From assembly GCA_028285495.1 (NCBI GenBank), contig JANQPB010000036.1:62001-126000 (forward strand): a stretch of 64,000 nucleotides of DNA, written 5' to 3'. Both the position numbers and the translations under genes were made by a program. Under the pieces are notes generated by a model. It did not search any database. It was not told where the DNA came from and worked only from the letters and a program-made list of their open reading frames with translations. Each line of letters begins with the position of its first letter. The stretch's first letter is position 1. Below, one piece after another: positions 1-8,355 of the stretch. Source of the DNA: Acidimicrobiales bacterium. GTDB taxonomy: Bacteria > Actinomycetota > Acidimicrobiia > Acidimicrobiales > SZUA-35.

Positions 1-351
1 CTTCCATTTGGAGGGCCAGCCGTTCTCGAAGTTCCAGCGGGCCACCTCGGTCATGGTCGAGTCGTACAGCACGATCGACCCGTTGCGGCGGGCGGTGTCG
101 ATGTCACCGTCCTCGACCTCCTTGCGCCACTCCCACAGGTCGAGGCTGTTGTCGATGCGCTTCTTGAGGGTGATGTCGGCCCACTTCATGGCCCCGGGGA
201 CCTTGCGGATGATCATCTTCCCCTCTTTGGTCGCCTCCTTGTACTCGATGATCTCGGTCTCGGACTCGACGCCCGATGCCTCCTTGTAGGCACCGACGTC
301 GACGCCGTCGAACTCGACGTGGAACGAGAAGGTTGTCAGCAGGTCCGGCAT
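1..351 (-). CDS. Contractile injection system tail tube protein (gp19/Pvc1-like), 3' end cut by window edge
   Basis: Reading from 351 down, 117 codons stay open to the window edge. The protein begins MPDLLTTFSFHVEFDGVDVG and continues with the hallmarks of the T4 gp19 / Pvc1 tube family: ASGVESETEIIEYKE, KVPGAMKWADITLKKRID, and WNFENGWPSKW. In this family those segments form the beta-barrel that polymerises into the inner tube fired through the sheath. The family is normally about 140-150 residues, so roughly 30 residues are missing. The start is fixed by an AGGAG box 7 nt upstream of ATG. The gene lies 55 nt downstream of the sheath gene on the same strand, the usual eCIS order. An identity as a phage tail tube alone is unlikely given the neighbouring eCIS ATPase and DUF4157 genes. 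Confidence 0.9.
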   Translation of the reverse strand, partial: MPDLLTTFSFHVEFDGVDVGAYKEASGVESETEIIEYKEATKEGKMIIRKVPGAMKWADITLKKRIDNSLDLWEWRKEVEDGDIDTARRNGSIVLYDSTMTEVARWNFENGWPSKWK

Positions 352-406
352 GGGTCACTCCTTGTGTCAGCGGATGGTCGGATGAGGTGTCTCGGGGTCG
401 GGGGCC

Positions 407-1987
407 TCAGCCCTCGTCGGCCCCGCCGTCGAACTGCCGGATGCGGAAGATGACGAACTCGGCCGGTCGGACCGGTGCGATGCCGACCTCGACGGTCAGG
501 TAGCCGAGCTTGACCTGGTCCGTCGGGTTGTTCTGCTCGTCGCACTTCACGTAGAAGGCCTGCTCGGGGGTGGCTCCGACCAGGGCCCCCTGACGCCACA
601 GGCCCTTCAGGAAGGTGGTGACGGTTCGGGTGACCCTGGCCCACAGGTCGGCGTCGTTCGGCTCGAAGACGACCCACTGGGTGCCGAGCTCGATCGACTT
701 CTCGATGTAGTTGAAGAGTCGTTGGACGTTGACGTACTGCCAGTTGGTGTCGTCGGTCAGGGTCCTCGCTCCCCACACCAGGATCCCCCTGGTGCCGAAG
801 GGGCGGATCACGTTGACGCCCTCGAGGTTGATCGGTGCCTGTTCCTTCGGGGCGATCTTGCGCTCGAGGTTCAGCGCGCCACGGACCGCCTCGTTGGCCG
901 GGGCCTTCCACACGCCACGGGCCGAGTCGGTTCGAGCCCAGACACCGGCGACGTGGCCGGACGGGGGCACGAGCTTGGTCGTCGACGAGCCGTCCCCGAC
1001 CGGGTCGTTGACCTCGATCCACGGGTAGTAGAGGGCGGCGTAGCGCGAGTTGTGCTGGGCGTTGCGACGCCACTCGCCGATCTCCTGATGATCGAGTCCG
1101 GGGGGTGCGTCGAGGATGACCATGGTGTGGGTGGCCTCGGCGTAGGCGATCAGGTCGGCCTGGACCGCGGCCACCAGGCCGAGATCGACCGTGCCGTCCG
1201 GCCGCCTGGCCGCCGTCATCAGGTCGGGGACGGCGACCATGGTCACGTCCTCGGCGATGATGAGGCCGCGGATACCGGTCCGATTCCGCTCGTCGCCACT
1301 GAAGTCCTGGGCCGTCAGCTGATCAGCGCCGGTCACGACCTGGACCTCGGCTGCGGTCAGCTCGACCGTGCCGGCCACCGGGATGCGGTCCGCGATCGAG
1401 GCCACCTGGGCGGCGAGGGCCGTGACCCGGATCAGGTTCGACTCGCTGTTGACGACGTTCTCGACGTTGCGTTGGCCCCGCCCGAAGTTCAGCTCGCCGT
1501 GGCTCTCGGTCGTGTCGCCGTCGCGGACGTTGATGGTGAACGACGACGGTCCCTCACCCTCCTTTGCCGGCGGATCGTGGGAGATCTCGACCCGGGGTCG
1601 GCCGTCGCCGACCGCCTCGATGCGGAGGGTGTCGACCCCGTCGTCGCCGATCGCCTTGACCGTGGCCGACGCCACGGCCGCCGCTGGCGGGGCGCCGTCC
1701 GGGCTGACCCGGACGACGTAGCACGTGCCGCCGCCGTTGTTGAAGTAGCCGTAGACCGCGTCGGGGAGGTATGCGCCCTTCACGAACCCGCCGTAGAGGT
1801 CCTGGTACTGGTTCCAGCTGGTGACCAGCCGAGGCATCACCCCGGCCGGGTCCATGTCGGTCGGTGGCGGGCCGTGCTCGGTCAGGCCGACGAAGGCGGC
1901 CACGGCGGTGCCGACCCCCTGGATCGGTCGGGACCCCGACGGGTCCTCCCTGACGTACACGCCGGGTGCGAGGATTTCTGTCGTCAT
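407..1987 (-). CDS. Contractile tail sheath protein (Pvc2-4/gp18-like)
   Basis: The 526-residue protein starts MTTEILAPGVYVREDPSGSR, the conserved sheath N-terminus that links neighbouring subunits. It ends with the core sheath motif GALVGATPEQAFYVKCDEQN followed by KLGYLTVEVGIAPVRPAEFV, typical of the C-terminal subdomain that packs on the tube. The central part (about residues 100-230) is a variable, probably surface-exposed insertion. Sheaths of this family contract to drive the tube into a target membrane. ATG at 1987 is preceded by AAGGA. The gene is followed by the tube gene and preceded by a small receiver-domain gene. The length is usual for eCIS sheaths. Which of the paralogous sheath types it is cannot be told from sequence alone. 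Confidence 0.95.
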   Translation of the reverse strand: MTTEILAPGVYVREDPSGSRPIQGVGTAVAAFVGLTEHGPPPTDMDPAGVMPRLVTSWNQYQDLYGGFVKGAYLPDAVYGYFNNGGGTCYVVRVSPDGAPPAAAVASATVKAIGDDGVDTLRIEAVGDGRPRVEISHDPPAKEGEGPSSFTINVRDGDTTESHGELNFGRGQRNVENVVNSESNLIRVTALAAQVASIADRIPVAGTVELTAAEVQVVTGADQLTAQDFSGDERNRTGIRGLIIAEDVTMVAVPDLMTAARRPDGTVDLGLVAAVQADLIAYAEATHTMVILDAPPGLDHQEIGEWRRNAQHNSRYAALYYPWIEVNDPVGDGSSTTKLVPPSGHVAGVWARTDSARGVWKAPANEAVRGALNLERKIAPKEQAPINLEGVNVIRPFGTRGILVWGARTLTDDTNWQYVNVQRLFNYIEKSIELGTQWVVFEPNDADLWARVTRTVTTFLKGLWRQGALVGATPEQAFYVKCDEQNNPTDQVKLGYLTVEVGIAPVRPAEFVIFRIRQFDGGADEG

Positions 1988-2027
1988 CGTTGTTCCTTTG
2001 TGGTCGGAAGGTGTCGGTGGTCTGGCT

Positions 2028-2048
2028 GGTCGGAGGTCGGAGGTCGGA
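2028..2048. repeat. Three tandem copies of a GGTCGGA heptamer
   Basis: Three perfect 7-nt units lie in the 88-nt gap between the receiver gene and the sheath gene, within the leader of the sheath gene. No function can be assigned; it may be simple slippage in GC-rich DNA. Confidence 0.4.
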
Positions 2049-2075
2049 GGTTGATGGTCAGGGGCTGGCGCTCGG

Positions 2076-2411
2076 TCACTCGAGCACGGCGCTCAACAGC
2101 ACCTCGGGGTTGAGGTCGACGGTGTACGACTCGCCGTTGTGGAACGGCGGGTAGACCCGCATCGTCGGCTCGACCGCCGAGCAGGCCAGCACCTTGACCG
2201 CCGGGAACTCGCTGGCGATCCGGAAGGCCAGGCAGGGCCCGTCCGGGCTGTCCAGGTCGAGCACGACGACGTCGGGCGGTCGCTGGGTCAAGCCGGCGAC
2301 GATCTTGGCGTTCGGGGTCTCCAGCGTGGCCACCCGGTCGCCTTCGCTGTCGAGGACATCGCGGAGACCGAGCCGCACGATCGCCCCGAAGTCTCCCATC
2401 AGCACTCTCAT
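2076..2411 (-). CDS. Single-domain, degenerate response-regulator receiver in the eCIS cluster
   Basis: The 111-residue protein MRVLMGDFGAIVRLGLRDVL has the opening of a NarL-type receiver domain. The usual acidic pair after the first strand is reduced to G-D (residues 6-7). The phospho-acceptor strand is VVVLDLDSPDG, so an Asp is still available, and VKVLACSA resembles the switch strand. There is no helix-turn-helix or other output domain. It sits directly upstream of the sheath gene, and a second receiver-bearing protein is encoded at the far end of the same cluster. It may be a stand-alone signalling partner that tunes CIS expression or firing; that role is inference. ATG at 2411 follows GGGAG, and TAGGGT (2439-2444) is a possible -10 box. 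Confidence 0.7.
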   Translation of the reverse strand: MRVLMGDFGAIVRLGLRDVLDSEGDRVATLETPNAKIVAGLTQRPPDVVVLDLDSPDGPCLAFRIASEFPAVKVLACSAVEPTMRVYPPFHNGESYTVDLNPEVLLSAVLE

Positions 2412-2479
2412 CGTCGGTCTCCCGAGGTCGATGTCTCGACCCTAAGACGGGGTCATCGGCGGTCCTAGAGGTGGAGGGG

Positions 2480-2498
2480 CAGGCGTCCGGGCAGACCT
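2480..2498 (-). promoter_or_regulatory. eCIS motif copy upstream of the receiver gene
   Basis: CAGGCGTCCGGGCAGACCT lies 69 nt upstream of the start at 2411. It matches 17 of 19 positions with the copy at 4916-4934 and shares the CGGGCA half-site with the palindromes at 11085-11232. It is a candidate operator or activator site for the eCIS genes. Confidence 0.45.
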
Positions 2499-2522
2499 TG
2501 GCCCGCCGCTCGGGCAACCGCC

Positions 2523-4880
2523 CTACTTCTCGGTCGAGCCCTCGATGATGGCGGCCAGCCTGGTGAGCTGACCCCGGTACAGCGCGTTCCAGATGTCGTC
2601 GTCGGCCGTGAGGATTCCCCGCCGCCAGTCACCGGTCCAGGCGTGACCCTCGACGAGCTGGTAGAGCCGGCGGCGATCGCCCGGCGACGCCGTGTTGAAC
2701 AGATCGATGACCGCTTCGCCCTCGGCGCCGCTGGTCCAACCTCCGATCAGCTCCCGCACGCGATCGGCCCGCTGGTTGAGCGAGAGGCCCTCGAGCTCGT
2801 CCTCGCTGGCCGCGCCCATCTCCTCCATGATCGCGTCGTCGCGGTTGTGGTAGGCCTGGCCCCGGGCCGGGTTGAAGTCGACGATCGCCTGCAGCTCCCG
2901 GCGGGTGTTGGCGCGGAGCGGCGCGAGAAACCCCTCGAGGTAGGCCTTCTTCGGCTCGATGGTCCCGGCGTAGATCGGTTGGCCCCACACCTCATCCCAC
3001 ACCTCCTTGGTCGCATCCATCGAGTCGGCCTTGCTCTCCAGCGTCTTGCCCAGCTCGCCGCTGGCGATCCCCTCCTCGATCCGGGTGCCGTACGTGACGT
3101 CGTTGTCCGGTCGGATCTTCTGCTCCCACAGCTGGTCGAACGTCGTCGGTTGGGCTTCGAGCTCGGGCACGTGGGCCGCCGCGGTCGGCACGACCTGCTC
3201 GGGGCCGTAGTTCGCCGCCGCGCTGGCCGGAGGGGCGGTGGCCGATCGCACTGCGGCGAAGATGTCGGCGGCGGCCGGCGTGCCCGGGCCCGTGGTGCCG
3301 AACCGGTAGGCGTTCTCGACGTCCTCGATGCCGAGGCGCACGGCCAATTGCGTCATCTCCCTCGTCCGGTTGCCCGGTTCGGCTGCGTCCAGGCTCCCGT
3401 CGCCGAACGTGGTCCAGGTCTCGCCGAGCTCGTTGGTCACGTCGATCCCGACCTCGTTCTCGAAGTCGTGGGCGACGAGGCCGACCACGTCACCGAACCC
3501 CATCGGTGGTACGCCCTCCATCTGCTTCTCCACCTCTTCGAGCACCCCGGCCGAGATCTCCTGGACGTTCCCCCAGATCGTGGCCAGGTTCGTGGTCTCG
3601 GCGTTGATGTGGATGGCCATCGCGTTGGCGATCGCCCGCTTGAAGTTCTGGAAGAAGAGCGGGTAGATCTTCTCCCAGTGCTGCACGATCGAGACCCGGG
3701 GCACCCGGAGATGGCCGGAGGCGAAGGCATCGGTGAGGAAGTGCTGGGCTGCGGCTTCCCTGGCCATGGCCACGTCGGGCTTGTCGCCGGACTGACCGGC
3801 GCTGAAGGCCGCCAGGAGCGCGCCCTCGTGGAGCGCCCGGTAGGACCCGCCGGCTGAGCTGCCGAGCCCGGCCAGGGCCCCGCCGTGACCCTCCGGGGCG
3901 ACGAAGTGCTCACGGTTCTGCGCAGCCAGGCGGAGATAGCGGCTCTTGACCCTGGTCTGGACCTCGGCCGAGAAGGTCAGGCCGGCCCACGGTCCGCCGG
4001 TCGGGTACTGGGCCGAGGGGCTGGAGCTGAAGCGGGGATCGCCCGGCGCTTCGTGGTGGAGGGCGAAGATCACCTCGTCCCAGGTCCCGACCTGTTGGCC
4101 GGGATTGGTCGACGGTCGATTGGCGAGGTCGAACAGCGAGTCGCTGGTCCCGTCAGGACCGACCGCACCGTCGCGGGGATCGAACAGGTCGCCGCTCAGC
4201 ATGACGATGTCGCCGTGGGTGAGCCGGAACCCGGCCCCGAGGTCGTAGTCGGGGCCGGTCGACAGGTCACCGGGGATCCGGCTGCCCCCGGCGCCGAGGT
4301 CGCCGAGCGTCTTGTGCTCGATGGCGCCGAAGCCCAGTACGGCCCACGACGGCACCCTCACCGCCGGCGGCGCCGGCGCGGCCGAGGCCGCATCGACGGC
4401 TCCTCTGGCCCGGCGACCGGCGACGTCGGCGGCCTGCTCGGCGGCCGCCGAGTGGTGGGGGCGAGCGGTCGCCGGGATCGACCGGGTGCGCTCGTTGGCC
4501 CGACCCTGCACGACGTGGGCGGCCTCGTGGGCGAGGACCTCACGGCCGGCGGCGCTGGTCGGCGAGCCGACCCGCCGGTGGAGGAACGTGTGGGACGCCG
4601 CCGTGAATGCGGGAACGTCGAACGCCTCGGTCAGCTGGTCGGCGTCGCCACCGGTATGGACACGGAGGCCCGGCACCGGCTGTCCGACGACCCGGGAGAC
4701 GACCCGGTCCGTCTCGGGATCCAGTCGCCGGCCCCGTCCGCCGGCCGACCGCAGCCGTCTGACGACCTCACGATTGGAGGTGTGGTCGGAGGTGACGGGC
4801 CGGTCGACACCCCGGTCGGTGTCCGTTTCGGCGCCTGCGTCCGAGCGGGCGTGCCCGTGCTGTCGGTCCTGCCGTGACAC
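2523..4880 (-). CDS. eCIS-core (DUF4157) domain protein, putative effector/cargo with a phospholipase-like metal motif
   Basis: About 785 residues. The N-terminal part carries an eCIS-core DUF4157 domain with a metalloprotease-like LAHEAAHVVQ (H118, E119, H122). The middle contains REAAAQHFLTDAFASGHLR (H380, D384, H390), a His/Asp pattern reminiscent of zinc-dependent phospholipase C-like folds. The C-terminus is helical (about residues 600-785, with segments such as TADDDIWNALYRGQLTRLAAI) and recalls helical repeats of other CIS-associated proteins. DUF4157 is known to mark CIS-linked, often toxin-bearing proteins; the enzyme activity here is inference. The open frame runs further upstream, but that part is a shadow of the preceding gene, so the first usable start is GTG at 4880, 68 nt after the upstream stop. 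It has no convincing ribosome site, so the exact start is uncertain. Confidence 0.75.
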   Translation of the reverse strand: MSRQDRQHGHARSDAGAETDTDRGVDRPVTSDHTSNREVVRRLRSAGGRGRRLDPETDRVVSRVVGQPVPGLRVHTGGDADQLTEAFDVPAFTAASHTFLHRRVGSPTSAAGREVLAHEAAHVVQGRANERTRSIPATARPHHSAAAEQAADVAGRRARGAVDAASAAPAPPAVRVPSWAVLGFGAIEHKTLGDLGAGGSRIPGDLSTGPDYDLGAGFRLTHGDIVMLSGDLFDPRDGAVGPDGTSDSLFDLANRPSTNPGQQVGTWDEVIFALHHEAPGDPRFSSSPSAQYPTGGPWAGLTFSAEVQTRVKSRYLRLAAQNREHFVAPEGHGGALAGLGSSAGGSYRALHEGALLAAFSAGQSGDKPDVAMAREAAAQHFLTDAFASGHLRVPRVSIVQHWEKIYPLFFQNFKRAIANAMAIHINAETTNLATIWGNVQEISAGVLEEVEKQMEGVPPMGFGDVVGLVAHDFENEVGIDVTNELGETWTTFGDGSLDAAEPGNRTREMTQLAVRLGIEDVENAYRFGTTGPGTPAAADIFAAVRSATAPPASAAANYGPEQVVPTAAAHVPELEAQPTTFDQLWEQKIRPDNDVTYGTRIEEGIASGELGKTLESKADSMDATKEVWDEVWGQPIYAGTIEPKKAYLEGFLAPLRANTRRELQAIVDFNPARGQAYHNRDDAIMEEMGAASEDELEGLSLNQRADRVRELIGGWTSGAEGEAVIDLFNTASPGDRRRLYQLVEGHAWTGDWRRGILTADDDIWNALYRGQLTRLAAIIEGSTEK

Positions 4881-4915
4881 CCATCGATCGTCGACCCGGG
4901 GAGCGCAGGGCGCCA

Positions 4916-4934
4916 CAGGCGAACGGGCAGACCT
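4916..4934 (-). promoter_or_regulatory. eCIS motif copy upstream of the putative effector gene
   Basis: CAGGCGAACGGGCAGACCT lies 35 nt upstream of the GTG at 4880, in the 68-nt gap after the OmpA-like gene. It is nearly identical to 2480-2498 and contains the CGAACGGGCA core found in the palindromes near 11100-11230. Confidence 0.45.
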
Positions 4935-4948
4935 GCGGACACCGCTGG

Positions 4949-6574
4949 TCAGGGCAGGGCGAGGATGAAGTCCGCCAGCTGGTCGAGACCGGCGGCGTCG
5001 ACGGTCGACGAGCCGGTGTCGAACGTGATCGTGGTGCCGTAGTCGGCCCCGACCTCTTCGGTGTAGGGGATGATGATCTCCTCGGCCACCTCGGGTGGAT
5101 CGGGGATCGGTTGGGTGAAGTTCCAGGGTCCGGCGGTCACCGATCCGCCCACGCCCCACTGGTTGAAGGTGAGGCCGCCGACGTAGACCGACTCCATGAA
5201 CCAGGGGAACCCGAAGTAGGCCGCCCCGTAGCCGATGCCGAGCCCGATCGAGACCTCGGAGTAGCGGGCCGGCGTTCCCTCGAAGCTGTCGAAGATCAGA
5301 TTCGACTCGGTGGTGAAGTCCTTCCAGCCGCTGTCGATCGAGACGGCGGGGATCGGCAGGTCGATGCCGCCACCGCCGCCTCCGCCGACCCACTTGCCCT
5401 TGACCACCTGATCGGTCAGCCGGTTCTTGAGCCGGCCCTGACCGAACGATGCGCCCGGCCCGAGTGCGCCGGCCAACACGGCGTCGATGTAGACCGACCA
5501 CCGGGTGGTGGCCGTTGGCAGCGTCCGGGAGGTGCTCATCCCCGTGGTCAGGTGGGCCTCCTGGAGCACCTCGACGCTGACGTCGACCCGGCGGAGGATC
5601 TCGTCGTCGGCATCGAGGTCACCGCCCGCCTCGTCGATGGTCTCCTCGGAGCCGCGCCAATCGATCGACAGGTCGTCGGCGTCGTCGACCCGGCTGACGA
5701 AGTCGAACTCGACCGGGTCGTCGCGCAGACGGAAGGCGGCCCTGGCCGCCCGCTCGACGTCCTCGGCCCGCTGCTTGGACAGCTCGAGGTTCCGCTTCTC
5801 GGCCGTCGATGCGCCGGGCCGGCGCCAGCGGGGGCTGGCGTGACCGACGATGTTGACCCGGTAGCTCGGGGGCGACATGGGGATCGGGTCGGGGGTGGCG
5901 GTATCGGCCGAGTCGATGTCGGTGTCGCCTGACCCGCCGTCGCGACCGATCCCCCCGGCGGGTCCGGCCAGCGCCGGGAGCGCCCCCGGCATCGCTGGCG
6001 CCTCGAGCGCCGACGACCCCGGCCGGAAGGCCCTGGCGCTCGCCTCGGCCCGGCGCTCGGCTGCGTCGCCCGGCTTCGACAGCCGGCCGGCGGGGATGGC
6101 CGAGCCGGTCGAGTTGTCGACCGCATGGGTGACCTCGTGGGCCAGGAGCCGGTTCCCGGCGGTCGAGCCCAGCCCGGGGGCCCGATCGCCGAGGAAGATG
6201 TCGTGCCCGCTGGTGAACGCGGTGGCGTCGAGCGACCGGCTCAACCGGTGGCTCGGCTCGTCGTCGTGGATCCGGATGTCGTCGAGGCGATAGCCGACGT
6301 GGGCTTCCAGCGGCCCGCGATGCCCGGCCTCGAGCGGCCGACCCCGACCGCGGCGGGACTCGACGGCGGCGACCAGCGCCGGGGGCAGGGTCGCCTCGTG
6401 CTCGGCCGAGCCGGCCAGCAGCCGTTGGACCCCCCGGTTGGACACGGCCGGCAGCGGGGGCAGGGATCCGATCGACGGACGCTCGGCCAGGCCGGTGGCG
6501 GCGGGCCGCGGCGGACGCCGCGATCGGGTCCGCTCGGCCAGGGGACTGGGGATGACGGGTCGGCGAAGCCGCAT
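4949..6574 (-). CDS. DUF4157 protein with an OmpA-like domain, eCIS cluster
   Basis: The 541-residue protein has a basic, disordered N-terminus and then an eCIS-core DUF4157 domain with LLAHEVTHAVDN (H146, E147, H150). It continues with VNIVGHASPRW (G244-S247) and NLELSKQRAEDV, the second half of an OmpA-like peptidoglycan-binding domain. The extreme C-terminus, TITFDTGSSTVDAAGLDQLA (about 515-534), looks like the first half of such a domain, so the fold may be circularly permuted. Between them is a Gly/Tyr-rich, beta-looking stretch. ATG at 6574 follows AGGAGG at good spacing. It lies between the lipoprotein gene and the effector gene, all in one direction. A role in anchoring the particle or cargo to the wall is inference. 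Confidence 0.75.
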   Translation of the reverse strand: MRLRRPVIPSPLAERTRSRRPPRPAATGLAERPSIGSLPPLPAVSNRGVQRLLAGSAEHEATLPPALVAAVESRRGRGRPLEAGHRGPLEAHVGYRLDDIRIHDDEPSHRLSRSLDATAFTSGHDIFLGDRAPGLGSTAGNRLLAHEVTHAVDNSTGSAIPAGRLSKPGDAAERRAEASARAFRPGSSALEAPAMPGALPALAGPAGGIGRDGGSGDTDIDSADTATPDPIPMSPPSYRVNIVGHASPRWRRPGASTAEKRNLELSKQRAEDVERAARAAFRLRDDPVEFDFVSRVDDADDLSIDWRGSEETIDEAGGDLDADDEILRRVDVSVEVLQEAHLTTGMSTSRTLPTATTRWSVYIDAVLAGALGPGASFGQGRLKNRLTDQVVKGKWVGGGGGGGIDLPIPAVSIDSGWKDFTTESNLIFDSFEGTPARYSEVSIGLGIGYGAAYFGFPWFMESVYVGGLTFNQWGVGGSVTAGPWNFTQPIPDPPEVAEEIIIPYTEEVGADYGTTITFDTGSSTVDAAGLDQLADFILALP

Positions 6575-6751
6575 GATCCCTCCTCGATCCGGTCGCCTGC
6601 CACGAAGCGTACCCCGACGCCGCCGGTCGATCGAGTGCGGCTCGGGACATGCGGCCGAATGGGTCTCCAGGACCGCATGGTGGCGCCACCGGGTTCGCCG
6701 ACCGGCGAGCTCGGAGCCCCCGCGGCCGAGCACCTGCTCCCCAGGGTCGAC

Positions 6752-7558
6752 TCAGCCGCCCGATGACGTCGTCGAGGCCGAGGCGGTGGTCGATGACGTC
6801 GTCGACGACGTCGTCGAGGCCGCATCCCCGGTCGCCGGTCGGCCGATGAACTCGATGGCGGTGATGGCGAGATCCTGGTAGCGCGAACCCGGATAGATCG
6901 AGTCGACCCCGAGCCGGACCGTGCGCACGATCCCGTAGGTCCGGGCGAACGACTGCATCGCCTGCTGGTCGGCCAGCTCGAGCGTGATCGACACCTCCGG
7001 CTGATCGGTGGTGACCGTCAGCTCCCGGACGCGGTGGTTGCCCTGGAACACATCGTCCGACTTCACGTAGCCGTTGACGATCCTGATCTCGGTCAGCTCG
7101 ACCGGTTGGGCGAACTCGAAGGTCAGGAACTGGGCCTCGGGCCGACCGACGGTGTTGTCGTGGTTCCAGGCGGTGCTCGGATCGCCGTCGAAGAGGTTCT
7201 CGACGGCGTAGGTCAGGTCGCCGACACCGGGCAGGACCGACGAGGCCCGGGCCGTGATCACGGCCGGGTCGATCACCTCGGGAGGGGGCAGCGATCCGGT
7301 CGACGCCGCCACCGGATCGGAGCCCGAGCCGGTGATCGAGGTCGACTCGTCGATCGAGGAGCTCGACGACGATGCCGCCTCGCCGTCCGTGCCGTCGGTG
7401 GCCTGGCTGCGGGGCCGCCCGTCGCCGCAGCCAGCGGCGAGGGCCACGGCCGCGGCGACCACCGCCATCGCCACCGGCCTCGCCGTCGTTGCGACCCGCC
7501 GCGGCCCCCCACCGGGCCCGGCCCGCTCGCCGACCCGCCTCCGCCTCTCGCCCCTCAC
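6752..7558 (-). CDS. Lipoprotein with NADase-type glycan-binding (discoidin-like) domain, eCIS cluster
   Basis: The 268-residue protein has an Arg-rich N-terminus, a hydrophobic stretch MAVVAAAVALAAGC with the lipobox Cys at about residue 44, a Ser-rich linker, and a domain with YAVENLFDGDPSTAWN, QFLTFEFAQPVELTEIRIVN and GYVKSDDVFQGNHRVRELTV. These are hallmarks of the discoidin-like NADase-type glycan-binding family. The C-terminus is a Thr/Ser-rich tail. The GTG start at 7558 overlaps the stop of the Pvc16-like gene (GTGA), indicating translational coupling and thus membership of the eCIS operon. A downstream GTG or ATG near residue 30 is an alternative start. The protein is probably anchored on the outer face of the membrane; its ligand is unknown. 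Confidence 0.75.
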   Translation of the reverse strand: MRGERRRRVGERAGPGGGPRRVATTARPVAMAVVAAAVALAAGCGDGRPRSQATDGTDGEAASSSSSSIDESTSITGSGSDPVAASTGSLPPPEVIDPAVITARASSVLPGVGDLTYAVENLFDGDPSTAWNHDNTVGRPEAQFLTFEFAQPVELTEIRIVNGYVKSDDVFQGNHRVRELTVTTDQPEVSITLELADQQAMQSFARTYGIVRTVRLGVDSIYPGSRYQDLAITAIEFIGRPATGDAASTTSSTTSSTTASASTTSSGG

Positions 7559-8355
7559 GTGGTGATCGGACCCTCCTCCGGGATCGTCGTGCGGATTGGG
7601 TCCTCGTCGCCGCTGCGACCGTCGACGGACACGTCGTCGCCGCCATCGCCCGGTACGAGGAAGGTGCCCGGTCGGCCCTCCGGCGGCTCCGAGACCCTGG
7701 TGTTGCCCCGCCGGGTCGAGACCAGCACCCCCTTGCGCTCCTCGTCCTCGACCGTCCCACCGACCGACCGGTGATGGGCGATCCGCACCTCGTCCCGGTC
7801 GGCGATGTGGAGGTTGCGACGGTGGACCGGCGGGCCGGCCTCCTGGTCGATGACGTTGTCGACCGTCGCCGTCACCAGCAGGTCGAGTCCCGGCTTGAGC
7901 TGCCCACCGAGGGCAGACCAGAAGTCCGACTTGGCGTCGTCGTCGACCGACGCCAGCTTGATCGTCGGGATGGGGCGAACCTCGGCATACCGCCCCTCGA
8001 GGTGGTCGACGGGTATCTCGGTCTGGGGCAGCAGGGCGGTGAGCACCAGGCCGAGCAGGTCGTGCTCGTCCTGGACGTCGTTGGTCCACGCGCTGATCAG
8101 GTACCGGCAGTCGATCCGCGGCTTCTGGGGCCGCCGCCTCGGTCCGCCGTCGTCGCGGTCCTCGACGACCATGCCGGCCTGCGCCTCCGACACGTTCCGG
8201 CGGATGTCCCACAGGTAGAGGTTGACCGTCGGTCTGGTGACCGACTGGCCCCAGTCGCGATCGGGGGCGTCGAATGCGATGGCGACGTCGCGTTCGGGCA
8301 GGGGAACGATGGCCCGGAGGAAGCTCTCCAGACTGGCGTCAAGCAGTTTGAGCAT
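7555..8355 (-). CDS. Pvc16-like (DUF4255) eCIS protein
   Basis: The 266-residue protein starts MLKLLDASLESFLRAIVPLP and contains IAFDAPDRDWGQSVTRPTVN, LYLWDIRRNV and DCRYLISAWTNDVQDEHDLL. These match the Pvc16/Afp16 N-terminal family (DUF4255), which caps or terminates the tube and sheath in characterised contractile injection systems. The C-terminal 80 residues are charged and low-complexity. ATG at 8355 has GGAG upstream and lies 17 nt inside the end of the ATPase gene; its own stop overlaps the lipoprotein start. The ATPase-Pvc16-lipoprotein genes are therefore tightly coupled. Confidence 0.88.
   Translation of the reverse strand: MLKLLDASLESFLRAIVPLPERDVAIAFDAPDRDWGQSVTRPTVNLYLWDIRRNVSEAQAGMVVEDRDDGGPRRRPQKPRIDCRYLISAWTNDVQDEHDLLGLVLTALLPQTEIPVDHLEGRYAEVRPIPTIKLASVDDDAKSDFWSALGGQLKPGLDLLVTATVDNVIDQEAGPPVHRRNLHIADRDEVRIAHHRSVGGTVEDEERKGVLVSTRRGNTRVSEPPEGRPGTFLVPGDGGDDVSVDGRSGDEDPIRTTIPEEGPITT

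Noticed and set aside
4881..5501. In-frame upstream extension of the putative effector
   Set aside because: That stretch translates to Arg-rich shadow sequence of the OmpA-like gene; the first sensible start is GTG 4880.
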